Assembly: GCA_018287875.1 (NCBI GenBank)
Contig: JAGVVL010000001.1
Span: 7,688,001-7,752,000 of the forward strand
Direction: 5' to 3'
Length of the DNA: 64,000 bases
Source: Nigrospora sphaerica
Lineage: Eukaryota; Ascomycota; Sordariomycetes; Amphisphaeriales; Apiosporaceae
The translations under genes and the position numbers were made by a program. The notes under the pieces were generated by a model. The model saw only the letters and a program-made list of their open reading frames with translations. It was not told where the DNA came from and did not search any database. Of the stretch, positions 22,181 through 32,664 are shown piece by piece. The stretch's first letter is position 1; each line of letters starts with the position of its first letter.

Positions 22181-23800
22181 ATGGCGTCCTCAATCCGAAT
22201 GGCACAGCGCGTGATGCGCCTCACGACTGCGGCGCCTCTAGCCTCGCGAAGCCTCCCGCTGTACACCCCACGATCCCTACCGGGTCGATGTCATGCCTCT
22301 TCGACCCCCGAGACGGCCACGCCCTCACCAACGGCCGCCTCGACCGCCGCTTCTAATGCCGCTTCGACCGCCGCCTCGACTGTCGCTTCTGCGTCGCCTA
22401 CGCCCTCGTCCTTGTCCTCGTCCTCGTCATCTTCCTCGAGAGCCTCGAGCTCCGGCGGCCAGGCCAAGGTCTTCCTATACGCCAGCACCATTGCTCTCGG
22501 TGGCTACCTAGGCTATGTCTACGGCACCGACACGCGTGCGGCCTTCCACCGTTGGGGCATGCCGCCTCTAATGCGCACGCTCTTCCCCGACGCCGAAGAC
22601 GCACACGATGCCGCCGTGTCGGCGATGAAGGCTTACTACGCCCTTAACATGCACCCGCGCGAGCGGACGGGGGCCGGTGCCGATACCGCCCTAGGCCTGT
22701 CCGTGTTCGGCCACCCACTCGCGAACCCCATTGCCATCTCGGCCGGTCTCGACAAGCACGCCGAGATCCCCGATGCCCTATTCGCCCTCGGCCCCGCCAT
22801 CGTCGAGGTGGGCGGCTGCACGCCCCTACCGCAGGAAGGCAACCCGCGACCCCGCATATTCCGCCTACCCGGGCTCGACAGCCTCATTAACCGCTATGGG
22901 CTCAACTCGCACGGCGCCGACGACATGGCCATGCGTCTACGTAACCGCGTGCGCCTCTTCGCCCGCTCCGTCGGTCTCAGCGAGGCGGCCGTTCTTAACG
23001 GCGAGGCCAACGTGCCGCCGGGTAGTCTCAAGGAGGGTCGGTTACTCGCCGTCCAGGTGGCCAAGAACAAGGCGACGCCCGATCAGGACGTCAACGCCAT
23101 CAGCAGGGACTACACGTACTGCGTGACGCGCCTAGCTCCCTACGCCGACATCCTCGTCGTGAACGTGTCGTCGCCCAACACGCCCGGCCTACGCGACCTG
23201 CAGGCCGTGGAGCCCTTGACGCAGATCCTCACGGCCGTCGTCGACGAGGCCCGCCGTACCCAACGCGCCACGCGGCCTAGGGTCATGGTCAAGGTGTCGC
23301 CGGACGAGGACGAGGACGCACAGATGGAGGGCATCGTGCAGGCAGTATGGCGCAGCGGCGTCGACGGAGTCATCGTGGGCAACACCACCAAGCGCCGCGC
23401 GGCTGTCGTGCCGCCTGGTGTCCACCTTTCCCCGCAGGAGGCCGAGACGCTGACGGAGACGGGCGGCTACTCGGGCCCGGCCATGTTTAAGCGTACGCTG
23501 GACCTCGTCGGACGCTACCGGAAGATGCTCGACGGCCAGAGCTTGGCCCTGACGGAGGCGGGCGCCGACGGCACGCGCAACGTCCGGGACGACAAGAAGG
23601 TCATCTTTACGTCGGGGGGCATTACCAACGGTCGCCAGGCGTTGCAGGTGCTCAACGCCGGCGCCAGCGTCGCCATGATCTACACGGCCTTTGTGTACGG
23701 CGGCGCCGGCACCATCACGCGGATGAAGAGGGAGATGCAGCAGAGCTTGGCGGAGAACAAGGCATGGAGGACGAGCGAGCGAGCGGGAGAGCCCGAATAG
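22181..23800 (+). CDS. URA9: dihydroorotate dehydrogenase (quinone), mitochondrial
   Basis: A class 2 DHODH. It oxidises dihydroorotate to orotate in pyrimidine synthesis and passes electrons to ubiquinone at the inner mitochondrial membrane. A single exon encodes 539 aa. A basic presequence (residues 1-40) is followed by an Ala/Ser/Thr low-complexity linker (50-92) and a membrane helix at about 95-114 (VFLYASTIALGGYLGYVYG). The FMN barrel follows, with ISAGLDKHAEIPDALF, VEVGGCTPLPQEGNPRPR, INRYGLNSHGADDM, VNVSSPNTPGLRDLQ (the serine catalytic base of class 2 enzymes), VMVKVSPDED, GVIVGNTT and TSGGITNGRQALQVL. Leucine codon use is unusual: at least 12 of roughly 46 Leu codons are CTA, against almost none in the neighbouring ALA synthase gene. 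The protein looks intact and functional. Confidence 0.96.
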   Translation: MASSIRMAQRVMRLTTAAPLASRSLPLYTPRSLPGRCHASSTPETATPSPTAASTAASNAASTAASTVASASPTPSSLSSSSSSSSRASSSGGQAKVFLYASTIALGGYLGYVYGTDTRAAFHRWGMPPLMRTLFPDAEDAHDAAVSAMKAYYALNMHPRERTGAGADTALGLSVFGHPLANPIAISAGLDKHAEIPDALFALGPAIVEVGGCTPLPQEGNPRPRIFRLPGLDSLINRYGLNSHGADDMAMRLRNRVRLFARSVGLSEAAVLNGEANVPPGSLKEGRLLAVQVAKNKATPDQDVNAISRDYTYCVTRLAPYADILVVNVSSPNTPGLRDLQAVEPLTQILTAVVDEARRTQRATRPRVMVKVSPDEDEDAQMEGIVQAVWRSGVDGVIVGNTTKRRAAVVPPGVHLSPQEAETLTETGGYSGPAMFKRTLDLVGRYRKMLDGQSLALTEAGADGTRNVRDDKKVIFTSGGITNGRQALQVLNAGASVAMIYTAFVYGGAGTITRMKREMQQSLAENKAWRTSERAGEPE

Positions 23801-26348
23801 ACTGGGGTGAAGCGAAAAGCCGCGCTCCCGGCGACGCCTCACACAGGGTCTTGTCGCATCTGCCGAAGACCACGACAGCCACGCGGAGCTCAGTGGTGAG
23901 GGATGGCGAGCCATATGCCCGAGGTGCCATACTCCGCACAGGATTGTATCTTTTATACTTTCATGGTTCTTGCATCTTGTACGTTTTTTCGATACTTCCT
24001 ACCACTATGAGCTCACCAAAGCGTCAAAGACCGGAACTTCCAGTTCCCAAGCGCTGGCCACGATGGTCCCGTAAACCGGATTTTTCGACGACACTTCACT
24101 CCGGCCCTGATTTCTTTCCTTCTTTGACCACTACTGACTACTAATCCAGCAGCAGCACTAGCAAAAACAACAACAACAATACACCAACGCGAACAACACA
24201 CGATGGTATCTGCTCTGCCCGCCCACGTGGGGTGGTGGTAATCCGTATGACCATGGCCTGTTTCATGATGGGCCGTGGGTTGAAGGAGTACAACCACGGC
24301 AAGGGGCGCATCCATTGTGCCGCAGCCCGCCCACCCGACGAGGCCCGAGAGGGTATCGGTGGCTGATGAGCCTCGGTCGCTCTTCAGACGGTGTACCCCC
24401 CTGGAGGAGGGCCCCTTTGGCAAGACGGAGTAATATACTTATCACTAGTGTGAAGCTCCGTGGGCGGCTGGATGGATGGTGCCGAAATGCCGCGTCCCCA
24501 AGACCAAGAGGCTGCGCCCCCGTCTTCGGGCGCCGTATATGGGGAGACACAACGCAGTCTAGCACATGCGAGGACACAGAGAGCAACAAGGATCCCGAAG
24601 CACAACCTGGGTTGCAACCCATCCCACTACACGCTATACCGAAACATACGCACTCGAACGTTAAATGCGCGAGAGCAGTTGACCCCGGGGAGATGGGCAC
24701 ATGATTTCATTGACGGACTGGGCCTCCCCACCCCAGTGTACATGGCGGTCTTGACAATTCCTGGGTCGGAAAGTATAGAAGGAGACCTGGGACTGTTCCC
24801 CAATCCCCCTTACAGATACCTAAGAAAAACGAGCCTTATGGGACTGATTACAATGCCTAGAAAAACAATCTTACCTTTTTATTATCCGGCTACACTTTAG
24901 AGAGCTGGCCCAAAGCTATCTTACAACTCAATGGGAGAGGTACAAAGGGGCTCACTGACGCCGGCGAACTTTCAATATGAATATGCCATCAGAGCCATTC
25001 GGGAAGCTCAGAATCACAGGGCCGAGAAGCCAGCCGGGCCCTGCCTGGAGAAAAAACAGCTAGGCCTTGACGTGTTAAAGCTGCGGAGCGCAAGGCCACA
25101 TGGCTAGAGACTGTGATAAAAAAGAAGACTGAAGGGACGAACTCGAAAACTATGGCTTTGGGTCGCTTGACCTTTACCCGAGACCACAGCCATGAGCGCA
25201 CGCCGGAAGATGTTGCCACCTCGGACGCCTCGAAGCACTCCTTGGTGGGCGGAAAGGAACACTGGCAAAGAGGACGCGGCATGTTTCCGGTGCCGCGGCC
25301 GTGACCATATCCAGAACAGATGCCAAGCGCCTCGAGAGAAAGGGCCCAGATGGTGGGAACAAGCACATCTTAAGGGTTCAACTGGGACTATGCACTTCGG
25401 TTCTGTAGCAGTATCCGCTGGTCCTCTAGCGATTCTGTGACAATGTCCTTTGCATCCATGCTGAATCCCTTAGGACAGCAACCATGCCGCTCGGGTAGCA
25501 GTAGTAGTAACCATAATACCAGTGGGAACGGGATAATGATGATGTTTCGTCTGCTATGGGACCAACGTGATGATGATTGCTCCGACAGCTTCTGCCATGT
25601 ACACCACAGCTTGTTCGCCATTAGCGACCCTGCATACTTCAAAGTTATCTGACGGATCGGTAAGATCGACCTGTTGCAGTTGACCATTGTGCCTATTTGA
25701 GAGGCACTCCCAGAAAAGTAAGCCGTATCAGACTTGCCGCATCGAGGACCAACATGGCCCGAATACGGATGGGAAAGGAAACACTAGATGGCATTGGTCG
25801 CCAGCCTTAGTGCCTAGCGCGGCACTAGGCGAAGGTAGCAAGCCCAGATTCGCCATGTTGCGTACGCCATGCCTGAATACTTCCCCACTGGTTGCCATGA
25901 AGGGAAACATGAAATGCACTATTGTCTGCATTAAGTGCAGAAGAGGGCACCAACATGCGGCGGCACCTGCCATACGATGGCCGCTGCATACCTCGGACAG
26001 TCACTCGATCGTGTGCGCCGTTGAGGGTACCCCAACAGTAGCCAAAACGCGGCAGGAGCGTCTCCTCCGCGAACGCATGGCTGCGTTTGGCGGGGCGCAG
26101 GCTGTCATGACATCAGCAAAGCGTCAAGCACCCCTCCATACATGGAGGCAACGGTCCTCGTTCCTCGCGGCAAGGCGGGATGGAACAAACAGATACCTTT
26201 GGTAGCCATCACTGATATCAGCCCGTACGACGTCGGATGTTGCCCCTGGCCGTCCTCATCACGGCCCAAAAGACAGCAAACACGGCACCAAATCCGCCAG
26301 AAGCCTCCACCGTCCCACCGCGCTGCTCCGAGTCCCCGACCACACATC
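23801..26348. other. 2.5-kb spacer between DHODH and the DUF1264 gene
   Basis: No supported gene. Open frames at 24013-24900 overlap on both strands without a consistent coding signal. A short inverted repeat, AGTGCC..GGCACT, occurs at about 25808-25827. The last 150 nt form the leader of the following gene. Confidence 0.5.
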
Positions 26349-27088
26349 ATGGCATCGAGCAGCTCGGCACCCGCTGATGTTCCGGGCGGCGAGGTCCCTG
26401 CTAAGGATGTTGCGCTGGAGACCGGCGCCGGGCTCGTCCAGAACTTCCAGCCCGTCAAGCAAATCTGCGCGCACTTGAACGCCTTCCACACCTACGCCGA
26501 CGAGCCCGGCCGGTACGTGGAGACGAACCACTACTGCACCCATCTCACCTCGGGTACGTCGCATCGCCGGTGACGCCCCGCGCGGCGGCTGACGAGCTTG
26601 CAGACGTGCGGCAATGCATCCTGTACGACGGGCCCGGCCCGGACGCCAAGCTCATAGGCATCGAATACATGGTGACGCCCAAGCTCTATGAAACCCTGCC
26701 GGCCGAGGAGCGGAAGCTCTGGCACTCGCACGTCTTCGAGGTCAAGTCGGGCATGCTCGTCATGCCCGGACCCACGGGCCCCGGGCTGCAGCAAGCTTGG
26801 GAGGCGGCCGAGACGGCCGAGATGCAGCAGGTCGTGCACCTCTACGGAAAGATCTTCCACCTCTGGCAGACGGACCGCGGTGACAAACTGCCCCTGGGCG
26901 AGCCCAAGTTGATGACGAGCTTCACGGCCGACGGGCAGTTCGATTTCGAAAAGGTCGTGGGCGACCGCGATCGGAGGTTCGGCGTGGACTGGAGGAAAAA
27001 GAGGGAGCTGCGGAAGGATGCAGTGCCGTCGCCCAAGATTCATGACGATGCGGATCAGGCGTGGAAGACGCGGAGGAACTCCATGTGA
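26349..27088 (+). CDS. DUF1264 / oil body-associated (OBAP-like) protein
   Basis: A member of the DUF1264 family. Its plant relatives (OBAP) associate with oil bodies; the fungal role is not established. Two exons, 26349-26553 and 26604-27088 (50-nt intron), give 229 aa. Family-typical segments are [20 protein letters not shown] with NHYCTHLT, then the junction-spanning [10 protein letters not shown], then [40 protein letters not shown] and [20 protein letters not shown]. The conserved His/Cys residues are present (HLNAFH, HYCTH, WHSH, HLYGK). There is no signal peptide or membrane helix. It converges on the phosphotransferase gene, about 450 nt away. Confidence 0.9.
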
Positions 27089-27536
27089 TGTGGTACGCAA
27101 CAGTCCATCGCTTCCAAGCCACGTGAACGCCCGTGTAAGGGAAGGGGGTACAGCTTGTACGACCAAGCTCGGGGACTTGCAATAATCGCATGCATACAGA
27201 CCATACTCGGTAGCGACATGCGGGCTTGGTCAATACTCATCTGACTGTCTCACGGGTAGGAATTCAACAAGGACAACTATAATATCATCATGGGCCACAC
27301 GTCTTGCCAGAAGGCCGTAATTGCCGTCGGACTCGTGCTGATGATAGGTTAAGCCATTTCAATATGGTGAAGAGGAACACTAGGGAGTACAGGTATGAAT
27401 CTGGTCGTCAATCAGATTCTCAAATGAATATAGTGAGCCGGGAATATGGTGAGGCTGCCACCGCCTACAATCGAATTTTTAACCATTTCGCAGCATGACT
27501 GTACGCACAAAGGCAAATTCAAGTATCCCAAACCCT
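27089..27536. other. convergent spacer
   Basis: The 3' flanks of the DUF1264 and phosphotransferase genes. Locally AT-richer, with no gene seen. Confidence 0.5.
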
Positions 27537-28610
27537 CTATTTCCGACCTGGCTTTGGGTGGAAATGAGAAAGTGTGTACTTCAGTCTTGCAACCAAAGAA
27601 CCCTGAGAGGACCGCGAATCCAGCAGAAACATATTCAGCTTCTGGATCTCCGCACTGTCCCTACCTTCTTCAACGGCGCGATTCAACTGACCGTCGTCAA
27701 ACGCAATAGCGTTCCATAGCAAGATTCCCAGCGTCTGCGCAGCCTTCACCGTCCTCAGCAGCTCCGGCTCCTTGTGGAGCGTCGGCACCTGGGCAAGGAG
27801 AGCGGACCAGAACAGTGCCCTCAGCGCGTGCGCCTCTTCATAGTAGGCGAACGCGCCGTTGTTCGCCTCGCCCAATAGTTCCTCGAGGCCGTATATGCCC
27901 ACCCCAAAGGGCAGGTACTCGGCCTCTGCCCAGTCGAGGAGCCCCGCGAGGGCCCCTTGGCCGGGCGAGACAAGGATGTTGGACGGGAGAAGGTCGCCGT
28001 GGCTCAAAACCCACGGGAGCGCCTCGATAGCAGGGAGCTCTGCCGCCGCGACGCGGACGAAACGCTGTAACCGCCTCGGGACCGACGATTCCATAAGCTC
28101 AAGGCGCCAGCGTATGGACGAGCCCACCACCCCCTTGGGGATCACGTCAGCCCCGGCCTTGGCGTGCCTCCAGGCGGTGGCGTGGAAGCCCGCAAAGTCC
28201 TGCACGATGCGCCGCCTCTGCGCCTTGACGGCCGCGGTCCGAGACTCGCGGGCTCGGAACTCGACGAGCGACGGCTCCGCCAGTCGTTGCAAGGCATAGG
28301 CCTGCAGCCCGGTTCCCCCGACCGTGCCCAGGGCCCTCGTCTCGGGGACCAGCGAGCCAAAAGTTCGGCGTGCCGCCGTGACCATGGCGAGGTCGAGCTG
28401 GTGCTGGACAGGGCGGAATTGCACGATGACGGCGTCTCCCGCGCATACCGTATACGAACAATAGCCCTGGAAGGGCACGGGTTGGGCGGCCCGTCCGGGG
28501 AACCGGTCCTGCGCGAAGGTGTCGCACTCATCCCGCGCCGTCGCAGGCAGCTTGCAACGGGCAAAGAAATCGCTGAACGAGACGCCTGAGTCGCGGGGTT
28601 CGGCCGTCAT
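27537..28610 (-). CDS. aminoglycoside phosphotransferase (APH)-like kinase-fold protein
   Basis: A single-exon frame of 357 aa with the APH/choline-kinase fold; the substrate is unknown. The catalytic loop is LSHGDLLPSNILVSP (His204, Asp206, Asn211) and the metal-binding motif is GLLDWAEAEYLPFG (Asp226). In the N-lobe the strand that normally holds the ATP-binding lysine reads DAVIVQFRP, with Gln at the expected Lys position. Gln here occurs, as I recall, in related fungal APH-like proteins, so activity cannot be assumed. The start is the ATG at 28610 (MTAEPRDSGV). The frame is open further upstream with other possible starts, but that part is low-complexity and unlike the family. Such genes are numerous in Pezizomycotina, and drug resistance should not be inferred. 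Confidence 0.85.
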   Translation of the reverse strand: MTAEPRDSGVSFSDFFARCKLPATARDECDTFAQDRFPGRAAQPVPFQGYCSYTVCAGDAVIVQFRPVQHQLDLAMVTAARRTFGSLVPETRALGTVGGTGLQAYALQRLAEPSLVEFRARESRTAAVKAQRRRIVQDFAGFHATAWRHAKAGADVIPKGVVGSSIRWRLELMESSVPRRLQRFVRVAAAELPAIEALPWVLSHGDLLPSNILVSPGQGALAGLLDWAEAEYLPFGVGIYGLEELLGEANNGAFAYYEEAHALRALFWSALLAQVPTLHKEPELLRTVKAAQTLGILLWNAIAFDDGQLNRAVEEGRDSAEIQKLNMFLLDSRSSQGSLVARLKYTLSHFHPKPGRK

Positions 28611-31600
28611 GGTTTCACGCGCGGGGCCGCCGGGGTTCTGGCCATGTCTTTGGTTAACAGAGGCGCCCGGCACGGCAGGTCCCGCAAGGTTGGAACAAAA
28701 AGACGGTCGAGAAAGATCGTGGACCATGGACGAGAAAAAGGTTCGTATGAGGGATAAAACGGCGAGCCAAGCCCAATCCGACGAAGACAAGGCGCTCGGA
28801 AAAGCGCTCACAGCGAAGAGGTGCCACGGGACCTCCTTGTGTCTCGGCTATCGTGTTGGTATATACGACCAATGCGAGGCCGTATCGTACCTCCATCAGC
28901 GGCTGACTTGACAGAGGGGGGCATCGACCTGTTTGAGAGGTGAATGCATGGCTGCTGTGGGCGTAACTTCTTGAAACACATGGCGGATGAAAAAAGTCCC
29001 AATGTTTCTAATGGAATGCGGCTCCTACTTATCACCTGCCTCTGGTGTCGCTCGAATTTCTGGAAAAATAGATATATTTGCGACAGCGAGAAGAAGGAAG
29101 TCATGGACACTAGGTGTCCAGCCTGATTGGCAGCGGCGGCTGTGCTTGTATGCCTTTAGTGCGTCATGTGGTTCCTGCTTTCCAGGTGGTATTCCCAAAA
29201 CAGAGGCTGGAATCGACATTAAGTTTGCGGCGACATTATCATGAACACGATTGTATACATGTATAACGTATTTGTGATTAACCGTGCACACGCATTGGTG
29301 GGCGTGTTTTGTTGGACACGGTATTTGTCGGACACAGTATCTGCTACTCGAGACGCACCGAGATGACGGTTGCCTAGAAGAATGATGATATCTCATGGCT
29401 GTGGCATCAAGTGGCCATCACTCGACGAGAATGGTGTTTGCATATTCCCCTACCTTCATCCGTACGGAAAAGCAGATCGTCGGTTATGACGGGAATGATT
29501 GGCCAGCCTCGCATCCTGCCTGCTGATGGCCACTTGAGGAGACCGGTGTAGTGTCGCTCGAATTTGCACTTGCCATACGAGAAGTTGGATTATACTGCCC
29601 CAGAAGCCGGCTCCTTGGAACACCAAGGATCCCATCACATTGAAGCATCGGTCCGATGGGAAGGACCCTCATGATGGACCCTAAGTCGTGTCTTGATCAG
29701 AAGGTAGTTGAAAGAGACACGGGTCTGCATGAGCCTAAGACACGGTTGCAGTTGATGATGGGTGATTAGCTGAGCCATTGCTGGCCCAAGCAAGGCTTTG
29801 GACCGGAGGGGGAATTCATTCGTTGCGGCCGAAAGAAGGACTGCCCGGGTAGGGCCGCAACTCAGAAACCGCCCCCGCGGTTCGCGAACGAGACATACGG
29901 GGGAAGCAAGAAGGGTGCAAGACAGTGGTGAGCATACACGGCACGGCAGAGATCTCACCGACGAAACCGCGGAGGAGCAAGTATGGAGGAGCATGCATAC
30001 AATGCGGTTCCTGAGTGGAGTCACGGACAGCGTGCGCGCTAGTTTTGGGGCTCTCGCTAAGGAAAAGCAAGGAATGGTCGCGGTATTCAGCCCCAAGAAG
30101 TTGGTCACGAGTTTGATGGCTGGCCCTCCGAGTCAAGTTGACGAGGTTGTTTGCTTTACCCAGCCAGTGACAACCGCCGGGGGGCAAACCGGACGATGTA
30201 CATCGTACAGCTAGCTGTTACGAGAGTCGGCATCTGCAGCACGACTACTGAAAGAAGACGGAACTCGCATGGAAAGACTGGATGGATACTCTCGCTCATT
30301 CCCTCCAAAGGCAACGACAACGGTGTGGGGTGTGTGATCCATTTGCACGATGCGTTGCTCCACAGGTAACCGGATGCGTAAGAAAGTACCGATCCGGCTC
30401 AGTAATTGCCTTGTCCCTGTCAGCCTTGCCTTCCAGGTTTTGTCCTATCAGGCGATCCCCAACCATCCGACTAACAGTATGCATAGTATCGTTGGATGTG
30501 GATGCGAGATGCTCCGTCGAGGCTCTGGGGCATGGGATCCCCCACCTGGGCAGCCGGCAAGGCACCAAAAGGTACCGGATTTTGTGCCATCAAAAATAGA
30601 ACACCATTGGCATTGCGAGCGGGAGGTAAGAGAACTTGTTGCGTTGGCCGGGGCTATGGATGCGCCGAAGAAGCCATATCGGCCGACGCAACCTACATCC
30701 TTCCATACTCGCCTGGTATGCGGGCAATGTGTAATGAGCTACTGGCCAAGCCAGATGGGGTCAACCAATGTGTTCGGCGGTCAGCCGTGCAGATGATGGA
30801 CTGAATATACGAGAGGCAGCAACGCACGGCGTGTGCTATGCAGTCATCACGTCTTCGCCCGATCTGCCCCGTTTTCCCCTCCACCCCCCAACCGCCGGTA
30901 CGAGTGCCATCATGTATCCATTGACGCCTACCGACGCGGTTGACTGGACGCCGTCAACAGTTTTGGGCGCACAAGCAGGTTTTCCACCTCCCGTCACACG
31001 CGCTGACGCTGACTGGCTGCAATTCCGTGCAACTGCGACTGGTCCTCCTCCACTTCAACCTAGGGCCGGACTGGGGGGGAATGCGTGCCCCTCTTGCATC
31101 GCAACCCAAGCCCCCCCAAAGCGTTACCCTCGCCCTCTGTCCCTGACCCCAGCAAAGCCAAGCCTGCCACGCTGCCGATCCAGCCCGGACACGAGGTTCT
31201 CTTCTTTGTCTTATTGCTTGTTTCTTGGCCGGCCTCCGCGCCGGTGCAGCTGAGCTGGCCCGCCGTTTGCCTTGCATGGGCCCGCCCCTCCACCTTCCCA
31301 ACGTCTTTCCTTCTTGCCGACTGCATACGCCTCCGCGCCAACCGCATCGAGATCATCGTCAAAGCTGGATGGCCGTGTTGGACGCCCGACTACCCAACCA
31401 CCCACAGAATTCCCGTGGATGGGCGGACGGAACGCCGCGTCTCTCTGCCTCCCTTCCCAAGGTTGTCAATGCTCCTTACGAAGTAATGAGTGGCGATACG
31501 AAAGTCGCACTTGCTGCTACTGGCCAAAAAGTTCCAACTGGGATCCATGGTTGCCGTTCTCGCCCGTTTTTGAGGGGGGGGGGGTTTCCACTACGGGCCC

Positions 31601-32664
31601 GCTTCCGATCTCCATAGCCAAACCAGTGCCCGCGAGATCCCCCCGAGAACCGGTTTCCCCAGACTGCTGGGGTATTGACCAGGGCAGCTTGTGAGGCACA
31701 GTACGCAGAGGCTCCCGTGCGTCATCGATGCTACCCATCCAAAGACTCGCTGATCGTCAGCCTTGGACGAGCTCTGGGTTCCAGCCGGCCGGCCAGGCTC
31801 GGGTCGGGCAAAGCCTGGGCAGCCAGGCTCATGTCCTCCTTCCGCTACATGGCTACGGGCCAACGGGCACTGAGAAATATATGCGCTTATGTGTACACCA
31901 GTCCACTGCCCGCAGCTGGATGGCTGATCTTGGCTTGCATAGCCGATCAGCAACCCCGGCAGGTCCCAACCTAGCGCCTTCCCATCCATCCCTATGGCTG
32001 CTGAGGCACCGAGGTGGGCATATCACCACGGCCACGCCATTCGTTCGCTGCGTGCCGTTGGCATGGGCCGACCGTCGTGGTTCGCCCAGAAGGCGGTCTC
32101 CTAAACGACGGCCCATGGCGTGTTGAACCCCCCTGTCCACGGGTAGGACGGCTGGCAGCCACGCAGCCACGCCATCCCGAACCGTTCTCCGATGTCTATA
32201 CTATGGCCCATCTTGGTACATGCTTCCCTGCCCTCTTCGACTTCTCCATGCGCCGGCAGAATACGAGAAGCGGCCGTTCCGGCCGCCGGTGCCCTTGTCC
32301 GTCACATCATGTGCACATGAATCTCGTCATAACTTTTGGGACCCATGCCACGTCGGTCTGGTGCCGGGCAAAAAGCTGGAAGACGGCTGGATCACCGCGA
32401 GCGGCCTGTCCAGCCCCCTCCCCATACTCGTTGTGCATATGTCGTAGCCTCTCGCATGCATACATTGGACGGGCATATAAGTCCTGCCTGCTTCGCTGTG
32501 CTCCGGGAGCCTGCGTTGTTTACATCCAGCCATCTGACTCAGTATAATACCAGGTCCCTCTCCTGCGAGGACTGCTGTCTCCGAGTAACTCGTTCGCTAA
32601 GGTTACGGAAAAATCAACCCTTCGTTCCCCTACCTTCGTTCGCCAGAACCGCACAAAGCTCACC
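28611..32664. other. 4-kb divergent spacer upstream of the adhesin gene
   Basis: It lies between two divergent genes. Many short frames occur on both strands, none with recognisable protein content. It includes an 11-nt G run at about 31574-31584 and a near-direct repeat, TTGGACACGGTATTTGTCGGACACAGTAT-like, at 29313-29341. A long upstream region is common for regulated cell-surface genes, but no specific site is identified. Confidence 0.45.
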
